Source of the DNA: Parvibaculum sp. | GTDB lineage: Bacteria; Pseudomonadota; Alphaproteobacteria; Parvibaculales; Parvibaculaceae | Length of the DNA: 64,000 nt | NCBI GenBank assembly: GCA_017642695.1 | Contig: JAEPQD010000001.1 | Coordinates: 699,301 to 763,300 of the forward strand | Reading direction: 5' to 3' | Shown here: piece after piece, positions 16,123 to 23,900 of the stretch | How positions within the stretch are numbered: position 1 is the stretch's first letter | How the letters are laid out: each line of letters opens with the position of its first letter | Made by a program: the position numbers and the translations under genes | The notes under the pieces: model-generated | Seen by the model: only the letters and a program-made list of their open reading frames with translations | Told to the model about the DNA's origin: nothing | Database searches by the model: none

Positions 16123-17880
16123 TTAAACAAGAACCGGCAGCGAAACGGTAACGACGCAACCGGGTTCATCGACATCCATATGGGCGCGGAGCTGACGGAT
16201 CAGACCCCGAAAGAGATTGATATGGCCCTCGTCCGGGCGGTTCTCCATCAGATCCGCGAGCACGGGCTGGTCGACCTTCATGGTGAGAATGGAACCGCCT
16301 CTCGGTTGCTCGGCGAGGTCGAAATCGATCTGGGTCGCCGGATGGCCCTCAGGGGAGAGCCGCGAGGTCGCATCTGCGATCAACTCGGTGACGAGAAAGG
16401 CGAGGGTGAGGGCGGCATCGGGGCGCGCGAAAACCGGAGACGGGCAATGCATGCTCAGGACGGGGCGTCCCCACTCGCTCGAGAGGTGTCGCTCCGTCGA
16501 CTGGCAAAGGTCCTTGAGAAGGATGCTGAGGTCCACCGAGCGGAAATCGTCGCCCTGATAGAAGGCGGCGTGCACGATACCGAGTGCGTTGAGCCGCCGC
16601 TGGACGTCGAGAAAGATAGCCGCCTGTTCCGGCGTCTTGGCACGTCGGCTCTGCAGGTTGAGCAGGCTGTTCATCACCTGAAGGTTGTTCCTCACGCGAT
16701 GGTTGATCTCCCGGACAAGAGCTTTCTGGTGATCGAGTGCGGCTCGCAGGGCCTCGTCGCGCGCCTGGATCGTGTCGGCCATGGTATTGAACTTGGTGGC
16801 GACCGCCTGAACCTCCTCCGGCGCATTCGTGTCCCTCTCGACACGCGCGGTATCGTCGCCTGCTATGTAGCGGCGGATCGCCTGACGGACATTGTTCAGC
16901 GGCTCGATCACGATACGCTCCGTCGCGCGGCCGGCCGTGACACTCGCCACGATCCAGATGAGAAGCGGAAACGCGATGATGAAATAGAGAAGTGCGCGTG
17001 CCGCCGACGAAAGTTCTTCCGCATCTTGCGCGTAGATGCCGAAAATATTTCCCGGCAGCGCGACAACGACGTAAGTGCGTTTGATTGAATCCAGACCGGT
17101 TAGAACATAGGCCCCGGACATGAGCCCGGCGTCCGCCTCCCGGCTTCGTGCCGCCGGCAGCCACTCGTCGACAGGGACGCCCTTTGCGCGCTGGGCAAGT
17201 ATTGTGCCCTTGGCGTCGAGAATGGCGACGGCGGAGGCGTCGGGCAGATCCGTTTCCTGTATCGACAAGGTGAGCGAACGGGAGGGAACTTTCGCGCCAA
17301 GAATGCCTATCGCACGCCTGTCGGCGTCGTAGATCGGCAGGGTAGCAATCAGTTCCCGGTTCTGGTCCGCATCCTTTTCTGTTCCTGTTGCCGGCGGGGG
17401 AGCCCAGATAGCGAATTGCTGAACTTCAATGGCTCTTTCGAACCACTTGTCCTGCATGTCTCCGTCAGCGCCCGGACGAAGCTGCGGGGTGCGACAGACG
17501 GTCTCGCCGTCAAGTGCGATCAGGTGAAGCGATGAAATCTTGCGGTTCTGCAAAACGATACGGCGGAAAGTTTCGTCGCAGACATTGCTGTTTGACGGAT
17601 TGCCGAGGGGAAGCGCCGAAATCGTTTCGAGAAGGATGTTCAATTCCTGGAGCGCGCTGCTCTGCCGGGCGAGGATGGCTTCACCACGCGAAACGAGGGC
17701 ACTCTCCCGAAGCGACCGATTGTGAAGGGCATTGCTGTATTGGGCGATCTCCGCGGCAAGGCAAAGCGGAAGAATCGCGACCGCAAGATGGATCGCGATT
17801 CGCGTCCGAAGCGTCAGCCGTCCGCTGGGCGAGCGTCCAAAGCGTCTTAACCATTTATTGGATACGGACTCTGCTGCCAA
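16123..17880 (-). CDS. HRXXN-type sensor histidine kinase with degenerate ATPase domain, next to nepR/phyR
   Basis: 585 aa. A membrane segment (~25-48) is followed by a periplasmic sensor of ~240 residues, a second membrane segment (~290-312), a HAMP-like region (~315-370), and a HisKA_2 dimerisation helix with NHRVRNNLQVMNSLLNLQ (HRXXN). Such kinases phosphorylate PhyR in the general stress response. The ATP domain is unusual: the N-box reads ELIADA where TELVTNA is normal, and no DxGxG box is seen. It may therefore work as a phosphatase or pseudokinase on PhyR. It starts 65 bases after the nepR stop on the same strand, so the two are probably one operon. Confidence 0.88.
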   Translation of the reverse strand: MAAESVSNKWLRRFGRSPSGRLTLRTRIAIHLAVAILPLCLAAEIAQYSNALHNRSLRESALVSRGEAILARQSSALQELNILLETISALPLGNPSNSNVCDETFRRIVLQNRKISSLHLIALDGETVCRTPQLRPGADGDMQDKWFERAIEVQQFAIWAPPPATGTEKDADQNRELIATLPIYDADRRAIGILGAKVPSRSLTLSIQETDLPDASAVAILDAKGTILAQRAKGVPVDEWLPAARSREADAGLMSGAYVLTGLDSIKRTYVVVALPGNIFGIYAQDAEELSSAARALLYFIIAFPLLIWIVASVTAGRATERIVIEPLNNVRQAIRRYIAGDDTARVERDTNAPEEVQAVATKFNTMADTIQARDEALRAALDHQKALVREINHRVRNNLQVMNSLLNLQSRRAKTPEQAAIFLDVQRRLNALGIVHAAFYQGDDFRSVDLSILLKDLCQSTERHLSSEWGRPVLSMHCPSPVFARPDAALTLAFLVTELIADATSRLSPEGHPATQIDFDLAEQPRGGSILTMKVDQPVLADLMENRPDEGHINLFRGLIRQLRAHMDVDEPGCVVTVSLPVLV

Positions 17881-17945
17881 ACGTCAGCCCCTGTTTTGGC
17901 GTCGTGTAGGCCCGGCTTCTTGTCCTCGGGAAGCGGAGTGTCCGC

Positions 17946-18197
17946 TTACTCCTTCTTCCGATCGCCATTGGAGTCCGACAATTGGTCAAGCAGAGCCGAA
18001 AACTCGTCGGGAATGGGCTCATTGAGAACTTTTTGATATGCTCGTCTCAGGCCGGTGCCGAGCGCTTCCCGCCGAGCACTCTGTTCGACTTTGTCGCGCG
18101 CATTTGCGGAATTGCCGTCGGATTTCGGCGCCGCCTGCTTTTCCGTTTCGTTCGCCACTTTCTCACCGCACTTTGGCGTCGGCTCCTGCACATTCAC
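17946..18197 (-). CDS. nepR: NepR-type anti-sigma factor, copy 1
   Basis: 83 aa. The conserved NepR core is GLRRAYQKVLNEPIPDEF followed by SALLDQL; flanking regions are polar and disordered, as usual. NepR binds and blocks EcfG until phosphorylated PhyR takes it away. The frame starts with GTG at 18197; a GTG at 18158, with GGTGAG just upstream, is a possible shorter start, and both keep the core. An EcfG promoter at 18245-18269 would give autoregulation. It is divergent from phyR and lies upstream of the kinase gene. Most genomes keep nepR beside ecfG; here a second copy does that. Confidence 0.9.
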   Translation of the reverse strand: MNVQEPTPKCGEKVANETEKQAAPKSDGNSANARDKVEQSARREALGTGLRRAYQKVLNEPIPDEFSALLDQLSDSNGDRKKE

Positions 18198-18244
18198 AAA
18201 TCGGCGACCGCAGAAGACGGTAAAAATTTTTCTACAGAGGATGA

Positions 18245-18269
18245 AACTCTTTTTGTTTCCGAGGGTTCC
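18245..18269 (-). promoter_or_regulatory. EcfG-type promoter of nepR copy 1
   Basis: On the minus strand GGAAC (18269-18265), 17 bases, GTT (18247-18245), equal to GGAAC-N16-AGTT. Transcription would start near 18237, about 40 bases before the GTG start of nepR. It lies in the nepR-phyR divergent region. Confidence 0.75.
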
Positions 18270-18361
18270 CTAAAACGACAACTTTTTTGCGAATTTAGTT
18301 CGCAGACATGAGGGCCGCAAGCCGGTTATCCTGATAGTTCATCTTTTGGAGTCCAAAACGC

Positions 18362-19156
18362 ATGTCGCTCGCAGATCAGATCGCCCCCCTTCTGCCCCAC
18401 TTGCGCCGGTACGCCCGTGCACTTACCGGGAGTCAGAAACGCGGGGACGCTTATGTCCGTTCCCTGCTCGAGGCGATCATCGCCGATGAAGGTATTCTCG
18501 ATCGCGAGATGGAGCCGAGGGTGGCGCTTTACCGCGCTTTCCACGCAATCTGGTCGACATCCGACATGGATGCGGCTCAGCCCGAGGAGGCGGCGGATGT
18601 GGAGCAGGTCGTCTCCAGGCGCCTTTCGCGAATGACGCCCATAAATCGTCAGGCGCTGCTTCTGACGGCCATGGAGGGTTTCAGCAATCAGGAAGCTTCT
18701 GTGATTCTGGCTGTCGATGGCGCCGAAGTGGCGACCCTTGTCGATGCGGCCTTGAAGGAAATCGACGAGCAGATCGCGACGGAGGTCCTTATCATCGAGG
18801 ATGAGCCGATCATATCGATGGATCTGGAACAGATTGTTCGCGACCTGGGGCATGAGGTCATGGCAACGGTCGTCACCCGCGACGAGGCGGTGAATGCGAT
18901 CGGGGCGAGAAAGCCCGGTCTGGTGCTTGCCGATATCCAACTTGCCGATGGAAGTTCTGGCATCGATGCCGTGAAGGACATTTTCGCTCGCTTCTCCGTT
19001 CCGGTGATCTTCATCACTGCATATCCGGAGCGGCTGCTGACCGGAGAGCGGCCGGAGCCGACATTCCTCATCACCAAACCTTTCCTCCAGAGTACGGTGA
19101 AAGCCGCCATCGGCCAGGCGCTCTTCTTCAATGCAGAGGAAAGCGCAGCTGCATGA
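18362..19156 (+). CDS. phyR: PhyR, sigma-mimicking response regulator of the general stress response
   Basis: 264 aa. Residues 1-135 mimic an ECF sigma factor: the sigma2-like part starts LADQIAPLLPHLRRYARAL and the sigma4-like part contains MTPINRQALLLTAMEGFSNQEA. Residues 142-260 are a receiver with acidic EDE at 146-148, phospho-acceptor Asp191 (LVLADIQLADGSSG), Thr219 and Lys239 (ITKPF). Phosphorylated PhyR uses its sigma-like half to capture NepR and so frees EcfG. It is flanked by two nepR genes, one divergent, and is convergent with ecfG. No EcfG consensus was found directly upstream on the plus strand. Confidence 0.96.
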   Translation: MSLADQIAPLLPHLRRYARALTGSQKRGDAYVRSLLEAIIADEGILDREMEPRVALYRAFHAIWSTSDMDAAQPEEAADVEQVVSRRLSRMTPINRQALLLTAMEGFSNQEASVILAVDGAEVATLVDAALKEIDEQIATEVLIIEDEPIISMDLEQIVRDLGHEVMATVVTRDEAVNAIGARKPGLVLADIQLADGSSGIDAVKDIFARFSVPVIFITAYPERLLTGERPEPTFLITKPFLQSTVKAAIGQALFFNAEESAAA

Positions 19157-19183
19157 TGCGGCTGCGGCAGATCTGCTGAAACA

Positions 19184-19214
19184 CGAAAGGCGCCGTTTTC
19201 AACGGCGCCTTTCG
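19184..19214. terminator. Shared bidirectional terminator of phyR and ecfG
   Basis: A 14-bp perfect inverted repeat (19184-19197 with 19201-19214) with AAA/TTT ends, midway between the convergent stops. Confidence 0.85.
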
Positions 19215-19240
19215 CTTGCTTGCGGATCGTCATCCGCTCG

Positions 19241-19846
19241 TTAACGGGTGATCTTGTCCATTTCGCCCATGATGGCATCCGTCGTCTCGCTTACCGCCAG
19301 CGTGCTATCAGCGCGAGCCGGAAGGAGACCATTGTCGATCATCTCGTCGAGGGCCGTACGTGCTCTCGCAACGCGACTCTTGACGGTTCCAATGGCGCAG
19401 TCACAAATCTCCGCAGCCTCCTCGTAGGAGAAGCCGCCAGCGCCCACAAGGATGAGCGCTTCGCGTTGTGCGTCCGGCAAACGCATAAGGGCGCGCTGCA
19501 GATCGGAAAGCTGCATCTGATGGTCCTGATGCGCGGGCGTCGAAAGCAGGCGTTCCGCAACGGTGTCGTCCCAGTCGCCCTTGAAACGCGAACGTCGCAT
19601 TTGCGACAGGAACTGATTGCGCAGAATAACGAATACCCAGGCGCGCATGTTCGTTCCGGCCTTGTAGCGCTTGCGTGCCGCCCAGGCCTTCAGCAACGCA
19701 TCCTGCGCGAGGTCGTCCGCCATATCCGGCTTGCCGCACAGGTTGCGCGCGAAGGCGCGGAGATGCGGAATGAGCCCTTCCAGTTCTTTCTTGAAGTCGG
19801 CATCGCTCAATGGCGATGCCGACTGCATGTCTTCCCTGTCTGTCAT
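19241..19846 (-). CDS. ecfG: EcfG, ECF15-type general stress sigma factor
   Basis: 201 aa. Sigma2 (residues ~15-85) contains DDLAQDALLKAWAARKRY and MRAWVFVILRNQFLSQMRR. Sigma4 (~125-175) contains LPDAQREALILVGAGGFSYE and the HTH stretch EICDCAIGTVKSRVARAR. This sigma factor reads GGAAC-N16/17-CGTT promoters, several of which lie within 6 kb. The ATG at 19846 is chosen, 4 bases after the nepR copy 2 stop; an upstream ATG at 19867 would overlap that gene. It is held inactive by NepR and freed by PhyR. Confidence 0.95.
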   Translation of the reverse strand: MTDREDMQSASPLSDADFKKELEGLIPHLRAFARNLCGKPDMADDLAQDALLKAWAARKRYKAGTNMRAWVFVILRNQFLSQMRRSRFKGDWDDTVAERLLSTPAHQDHQMQLSDLQRALMRLPDAQREALILVGAGGFSYEEAAEICDCAIGTVKSRVARARTALDEMIDNGLLPARADSTLAVSETTDAIMGEMDKITR

Positions 19847-19850
19847 GTCG

Positions 19851-20036
19851 TCAGCTCTCGTCGCCATTGCCGAGCTGCTGAAGCAGCCTTTTGAATTCCG
19901 GCGGAATGGGTTCTTGCGCGATATCGCGATACATGTTGCGAAGCTCGCGACCAAGAACGGCGCTCCGCGCAGTTGTTTCGCGCCGGGTTTCGGCGGTCTC
20001 TCTCGGGCGCGCTCCTTTTGGTCTGTTGTCGATCAT
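19851..20036 (-). CDS. nepR: NepR-type anti-sigma factor, copy 2 (ecfG operon)
   Basis: 61 aa. The core GRELRNMYRDIAQEPIPPEF followed by KRLLQQL matches the NepR helix pair. The N-terminal 28 residues are basic and disordered. It lies immediately upstream of ecfG on the same strand with a 4-base gap, the usual nepR-ecfG operon form. Its sequence differs strongly from copy 1 outside the EPIPxEF core, so the two copies are old paralogues and not a recent duplication. Confidence 0.9.
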   Translation of the reverse strand: MIDNRPKGARPRETAETRRETTARSAVLGRELRNMYRDIAQEPIPPEFKRLLQQLGNGDES

Positions 20037-20109
20037 GACTCAAAGCCAACCAGATGTATCGGCGCGTATGGGTATGATGGCCGCGCCTGTTGGGTTCAGT
20101 ACTCTGGAA

Positions 20110-20134
20110 AACGCTCTGGACCCGGAAAAGTTCA
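20110..20134 (-). promoter_or_regulatory. EcfG-like promoter of the nepR-ecfG operon
   Basis: On the minus strand TGAAC (20134-20130), 16 bases, CGTT (20113-20110): one mismatch to the EcfG consensus, in the first base of the -35 element. It lies about 75 bases upstream of nepR copy 2 and would give positive autoregulation. Confidence 0.55.
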
Positions 20135-20264
20135 AAGAAACTCGATTCAGTCAATGTCCCGGGTTGCCATTTTCCGTTCACATTCAATGCTCTAAGCCCA
20201 TCTCCCTTACGGCGTCTTCCTTTGGCGAAATTGTGGCAGTGGAGACGGGTTTCGGGAATCGAAA

Positions 20265-20302
20265 CCGCCGCCGGATCGTTATTGCGAACGATCCGGCGGC
20301 GG
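20265..20302 (-). terminator. Terminator of the csbD-like gene
   Basis: A 16-bp perfect inverted repeat (20265-20280 with 20287-20302) with a 6-base loop, 19 bases past the csbD-like stop, followed by TTTC on the minus strand. Confidence 0.8.
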
Positions 20303-20320
20303 AACTGTTTCGCGGCGATC

Positions 20321-20518
20321 CTAGTGACGCGACAGCCAGTTATCGATCTCTTTCTCCGCGTCTTCCTTTTCCTTCCCGTAGCGCGCCTGAATGGCGCCGG
20401 CAAGCCGGTCTCGCTTGCCCTCGATCTTGCTCAGGTCGGAATCGGTAAGGTCGCCCCAGGTCTCCTTGACCTTGCCCTTCATCTGCGTCCAGTTGCCTTC
20501 AATTTGATCCCAGTTCAT
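20321..20518 (-). CDS. CsbD-like stress protein
   Basis: 65 aa small, highly charged protein: MNWDQIEGNWTQMKGKVKE at the start and DLSKIEGKRDRLAGAIQ in the middle are the two CsbD-family repeats. CsbD proteins accumulate under general stress; the mechanism is unknown. The ATG at 20518 follows AGGAG. An EcfG promoter (20575-20599) lies about 60 bases upstream and a strong hairpin follows the stop, so it is a single-gene stress transcript. Confidence 0.92.
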   Translation of the reverse strand: MNWDQIEGNWTQMKGKVKETWGDLTDSDLSKIEGKRDRLAGAIQARYGKEKEDAEKEIDNWLSRH

Positions 20519-20574
20519 TTGCCGCACTCCTGTGATGATATACCTCTCCGGACAATTATCCGGCTGCCGGATTC

Positions 20575-20599
20575 AACCGCCTGTCAGCAGCTTTGTTCC
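20575..20599 (-). promoter_or_regulatory. EcfG-type promoter of the csbD-like gene
   Basis: On the minus strand GGAAC (20599-20595), 17 bases, GTT (20577-20575), i.e. GGAAC-N16-GGTT. Transcription would start near 20567, about 50 bases before the ATG. Confidence 0.75.
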
Positions 20600-20627
20600 A
20601 GCATCACGCGATCGCTTGCAACGAAGA

Positions 20628-20647
20628 AGGGCTCCCGAAGGAGCCCT
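20628..20647 (-). terminator. Terminator after the DUF1328 gene
   Basis: An 8-bp stem (20628-20635 with 20640-20647) with loop CGAA, then TTCTTCG on the minus strand, 22 bases past the stop. Confidence 0.7.
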
Positions 20648-20668
20648 CTACCGTCCGAAAGCCATTGC

Positions 20669-20845
20669 TCAACGGGGTGGTCGGGGCCTGCGGGCTACGC
20701 CGAAGATCAGGCTGACGATGAAGAGCACAAGGAAGACGAAGAAGAGAATCTTCGCAATCCCGGCGGATGCGGCAGCGATCCCGCCGAAACCCAGCACTGC
20801 CGCGATCACGGCAATGACGAAGAAAACAGCAGCCCAGTAGAGCAT
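20669..20845 (-). CDS. DUF1328 (YtjA-type) small membrane protein
   Basis: 58 aa: [20 protein letters not shown], then [19 protein letters not shown] and a short basic tail ARRPRPPR. Two membrane helices and the [13 protein letters not shown] motif identify DUF1328. Such proteins are often stress-induced, of unknown role. It starts 46 bases after the entericidin stop on the same strand, so it is probably read from the entericidin EcfG promoter. Confidence 0.85.
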   Translation of the reverse strand: MLYWAAVFFVIAVIAAVLGFGGIAAASAGIAKILFFVFLVLFIVSLIFGVARRPRPPR

Positions 20846-20891
20846 TTCTATACCTCAACTTTCAGTTTCGATGAGTGGCGCTACCGGCGTC

Positions 20892-21026
20892 TTACTTCGC
20901 CTCGTTCGCAGTGTCCTGCACAGCCTCGCCGGTATTCTCGATATCCTGGCCAGCGCCTTCGATGGTGTTGCAGGCAGCAAGACCAAAACCGAGAAGAAGA
21001 GCAACGGCGGTGAAAATTTTCGTCAT
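20892..21026 (-). CDS. Entericidin EcnA/B-type lipoprotein
   Basis: 44 aa. A short signal peptide with lipobox LAAC (Cys19), then NTIEGAGQDIENTGEAVQD, the entericidin core. Entericidins are tiny envelope lipoproteins induced by stress or stationary phase. A perfect EcfG promoter (GGAAC-N16-CGTT) lies 48 bases upstream. It is the first gene of a probable two-gene unit with the DUF1328 gene. Confidence 0.88.
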   Translation of the reverse strand: MTKIFTAVALLLGFGLAACNTIEGAGQDIENTGEAVQDTANEAK

Positions 21027-21073
21027 TGGGTGAAACCTCATGAAAATCGAAGCCGGATATCGTTCATGGGCAC

Positions 21074-21098
21074 AACGAAACAGGTGGAAAAAAGTTCC
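21074..21098 (-). promoter_or_regulatory. Perfect EcfG promoter of the entericidin gene
   Basis: On the minus strand GGAAC (21098-21094), 16 bases, CGTT (21077-21074). Predicted start near 21066, leader about 40 bases. Confidence 0.88.
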
Positions 21099-21109
21099 AC
21101 GGCGGAGGA

Positions 21110-21631
21110 CTACTCCCCAGGCGTATCATTGCCGGATGGTCCGCCTACATCGTCTTTCTGATTGTCCGAACGCTCACCGAACCTGCTTTCCAGAGGACGG
21201 ATTGCCGCCAGAATGATTGCGGCAAGAGCGAGGGCTATGACGGCAAGAAGATAGTTCTCCGTGCCGCAGGCAACGCCAAGCGCACCGGCAAGCCACATGC
21301 CCGCGCCGGTGGTAAGCCCCTTTACCTCGCCCCGCGCCTGTATGATCGCGCCGGCCGCCAGAAAGGCGACACCCGCGGTTACGGCCTCCACAATTCGAAT
21401 GGGATCTGCCGTTCCGTGTGCACCCTTCTCGATGAATGTCTCGTGCAGCTCCATCGTCAGAATGGTGAAGATGGCGGCTGCCATTGCCGTCATCATGTGG
21501 GTGCGCAGCCCCGCCGGTCTGTCATGCTTTTCGCGGTCCAGGCCGATCACGCCACCCATGATCGCAGCCGATAGAAGCCGGAGCGTGTAGTCCGGTGCAT
21601 CGGACGAAATTATGAGTGACACGATGTCCAT
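21110..21631 (-). CDS. MgtC/SapB family membrane protein
   Basis: 173 aa with about five membrane helices. The conserved N-terminal part LLSAAIMGGVIGLDREKHDR followed by PAGLRTHMM and GLTTGAGMWLAGALGVACG mark the MgtC/SapB family. These proteins are tied to Mg2+ limitation and survival at low pH; some inhibit the ATP synthase. The short C-terminus lacks the ACT-like domain of Salmonella MgtC. It is last in a minus-strand run with the FMN reductase (16-base gap) and the small membrane gene. Confidence 0.88.
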   Translation of the reverse strand: MDIVSLIISSDAPDYTLRLLSAAIMGGVIGLDREKHDRPAGLRTHMMTAMAAAIFTILTMELHETFIEKGAHGTADPIRIVEAVTAGVAFLAAGAIIQARGEVKGLTTGAGMWLAGALGVACGTENYLLAVIALALAAIILAAIRPLESRFGERSDNQKDDVGGPSGNDTPGE

Positions 21632-21647
21632 ATGACTATGCGATCGA

Positions 21648-22226
21648 TCAATCGATGCCGTCGTGCGAGGTCACGCCGGGAGCCGAGCGAGCCCATGCCT
21701 CGAGCTCGGCAAGAAAGTCGGCGGCAAGGTCGGACCACGGACTGTCGTCGGGTGTCTCCCCGTTTTCGTCCACGCTGTTTTCGATGTCGGGTATCGAGAG
21801 TACGGAAGGGATCGTCACCGCTCCAAAGGAAGGTATCAGGAGACGCATTTGTTCTGCAGCCCGCACGCCGCCGAAACGGCTGATGGAGTAGGAGACAATC
21901 CCGGACGGGCGTCCTCCGAACTCGTCGGTGCTGAAGTGGTCCATCAGGTTTTTCAGAGCGGGCGGGATACAGTGGTTGTATTCCGCCGTCACGAAAACGA
22001 ATGCATCCGCGCGCCGAAAGATGCCGGAAAGGCGAAGGAGGTCTTCGGGTACCTCTCCTTCCTTGAAATCGAATATCCGCTTGTCGAGCATCGGAAGACC
22101 GTGTTCCGCCGGGTCCACAATCTGTGCCGTGTGACCGCGGTTGCCGATAGCCCGCGCCATCAAACTGGCCGCGCGCAAGCCGACGCGCTGACTGCGGACG
22201 GAACCGTAGATGACGGGCACAAACAT
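21648..22226 (-). CDS. NAD(P)H-dependent FMN reductase family protein
   Basis: 192 aa flavodoxin-like fold: YGSVRSQRVGLRAAS binds the FMN phosphate, and TAEYNHCIPPALKNLMDHFS is the signature of NADPH-dependent FMN/azo reductases. It reduces flavin or quinones in the cytosol, often for oxidative stress defence. It lies 6 bases after the preceding small membrane gene and 16 before mgtC-like, so it is in an operon. Confidence 0.9.
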   Translation of the reverse strand: MFVPVIYGSVRSQRVGLRAASLMARAIGNRGHTAQIVDPAEHGLPMLDKRIFDFKEGEVPEDLLRLSGIFRRADAFVFVTAEYNHCIPPALKNLMDHFSTDEFGGRPSGIVSYSISRFGGVRAAEQMRLLIPSFGAVTIPSVLSIPDIENSVDENGETPDDSPWSDLAADFLAELEAWARSAPGVTSHDGID

Positions 22227-22232
22227 GAGGCG

Positions 22233-22514
22233 TCAGCGAAAATTCACGGGCCGCACGCGCAAGTGAATGTCGCGATCGGCGCGCTGCGCTAGTGCGAGCT
22301 GGAGCATCAGCCAGACGATGCCGCTCAGCATAAGCGCCGAAAACAAGGAGATGATCGCCAGCGGCAGCAGCCACATCATCATGTCGAAAGACTCTGTGAG
22401 AGGCCGCGCGACGAGGATTGCACCGATAAAGGCCACGCCACCCCCAACCCAGAAAGAGCGAAGACGACGTTCCCACTTGCGTTGCGTAGTTTCGGAGATG
22501 ACGTTCATTTCCAT
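22233..22514 (-). CDS. Small two-helix membrane protein, unrecognised
   Basis: 93 aa. A basic N-terminus (RKWERRLRSFW) is followed by two hydrophobic segments (~22-36 and ~45-75) and a basic tail (RADRDIHLRVRPVNFR). No family was recognised. The ATG at 22514 has AGGAG upstream. It is the first gene of the run leading into the FMN reductase and MgtC genes. Confidence 0.65.
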   Translation of the reverse strand: MEMNVISETTQRKWERRLRSFWVGGGVAFIGAILVARPLTESFDMMMWLLPLAIISLFSALMLSGIVWLMLQLALAQRADRDIHLRVRPVNFR

Positions 22515-22698
22515 GTGTCTCCTGAGGGGAAGAGCCGGAAAGACTTATGGCGATAACGTGCATCGCGAGATTCCGTTGCAGCAGAGTCGAAATAAGCATG
22601 TGGATCAATCGCCGGCTGACGAGGGCAATGCTGCGCATTAATGCCGATCATTTTCCGGAGATGGCACGACGCTCAATCGGGAGCGGGGCCAGGTCCTG

Positions 22699-22723
22699 GG
22701 AACCTGCCCCCGTCTTCAGCGTT
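22699..22723 (+). promoter_or_regulatory. Perfect EcfG promoter of the DUF3309 gene
   Basis: GGAAC (22699-22703), 16 bases, CGTT (22720-22723). Predicted start near 22731, about 25 bases before the ATG at 22755. Confidence 0.85.
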
Positions 22724-22754
22724 GTTGGGAGATCAATGTCACGGAAATACACCG

Positions 22755-22907
22755 ATGAGCACCTTTCTCCTGATCATTCTGATTTTGCTGATCCTCGGCG
22801 CCATTCCCGCGTGGCCTCATAGCCGAAGCTGGGGGTATGCGCCGAGCGGTCTGCTCTCGGTGCTGCTGATTGTGATGATCGTCTTGTTGCTGACTGGCAG
22901 GGTTTGA
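22755..22907 (+). CDS. DUF3309 small membrane protein
   Basis: 50 aa, MSTFLLIILILLILGAIPAW then PHSRSWGYAPSGLLSVLLIV, with a short end LLTGRV. The WPxSRSWGYxPSG motif between two helices is typical of DUF3309, found mostly in stress-related gene sets of Alphaproteobacteria. The perfect EcfG promoter directly upstream supports this short start rather than a longer frame from 22641. Confidence 0.85.
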   Translation: MSTFLLIILILLILGAIPAWPHSRSWGYAPSGLLSVLLIVMIVLLLTGRV

Positions 22908-22925
22908 CGCGCGGTATGCGCAACC

Positions 22926-23468
22926 TCATACGACCGCGAGTGCGCGATGAGGAGCGCAGGGGAGAACGGCCCGGACAATGTCGCCGGGCGATACGGTGCC
23001 GCCCGTCACCACGACTCCCATAATCCCGGCCTTGCGTACGAGGTTCCCTTTGGCGTCGCGCTCGAGCACCGCGGCCATGAGACCGGGCAGAAGCTCGTCG
23101 AGTTGCCGACAGGGGTTTCGCAGGCCGGTCACTTCCACAACAGCGTGGTCGCCGATGATGAGCCGGGTGCCCGCAGGAAGATTCAGGAGATCGATGCCTT
23201 GCGTGGTGATGTTTTCACCCATGTCACCGGGCTTCACCGCGAAGCCCTGCCGTTCTAGTTCCGCGTGGAGCTCCGCATGGATGAGATGTACTTGACGAAG
23301 ATTAGGCTGAGTGGGGTCTCGCGCCACACGCGAGAGGTGCTGCACGGTGACACCGTTATGCGCATCGCCTTCGACGCCAAGGCCTCGTATGAGCCGGATC
23401 GAGGCCTCGCGCGTCTTTGTGAATGTATGCGTGCCACTTCTGGCGACCGCTTGAACACTTGCTGTCAT
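22926..23468 (-). CDS. MOSC domain protein
   Basis: 180 aa. MOSC (molybdenum cofactor sulfurase C-terminal) features: GLGVEGDAHNG near the N-terminus, GDMGENITTQGIDLLNLP, and VTGLRNPCRQLDELLPG with the invariant cysteine. Such YiiM-like proteins bind the Mo cofactor and transfer sulfur or help reduce N-hydroxylated compounds. It is convergent with the DUF3309 gene, 19 bases apart. Confidence 0.9.
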   Translation of the reverse strand: MTASVQAVARSGTHTFTKTREASIRLIRGLGVEGDAHNGVTVQHLSRVARDPTQPNLRQVHLIHAELHAELERQGFAVKPGDMGENITTQGIDLLNLPAGTRLIIGDHAVVEVTGLRNPCRQLDELLPGLMAAVLERDAKGNLVRKAGIMGVVVTGGTVSPGDIVRAVLPCAPHRALAVV

Positions 23469-23900
23469 CGTTTCCCGCCGAATGCTGGTTCACAGATAGC
23501 ACAAGGCGATCCGCCCGGGATATCGGCGTGAATCCTGGCTTCGGGGTGGGCGGACTCCGGCGATTACATAACTCGACCTAATTCCCAGTGACTTAGCGAG
23601 GACCGTTGCGAAAATTGGCAATAGAGCTGAACGAGAGACCGTTGCGAGATCGGTCTGGGGTACCGGGATCTGTCCCGGCTGACACGGAGGCAAGCACAGG
23701 GCATCTGCAAATCCGGCGACCTCACGAGCCCCCCACTCTGCACACAGGTCCATGTCGATTTGCCGGTCTGCCCTGCCTTTCCCCGGTCCGCCATTCCGGT
23801 AGCCCTCCCCGAGGTCGACGATGCGGATATGCGAACCCCACGCAGCGCGACCTCGGGGGCTTTTGCTCATGCTCCCCAGGAACGGCAAGCGAGTAAGAGA
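23469..23900. other. Intergenic stretch of 432 bases with no supportable gene
   Basis: Open frames on both strands exist but have no recognisable domain or ribosome site. It separates the MOSC gene from the orphan zinc-ribbon gene and could be a remnant of the mobile element that brought the latter. Confidence 0.5.

Noticed and set aside
14834-16159. 441-codon frame antisense to the PRC-barrel gene
   Set aside because: The PRC-barrel gene has a signal peptide, promoter and terminator; the opposing frame has no motif.
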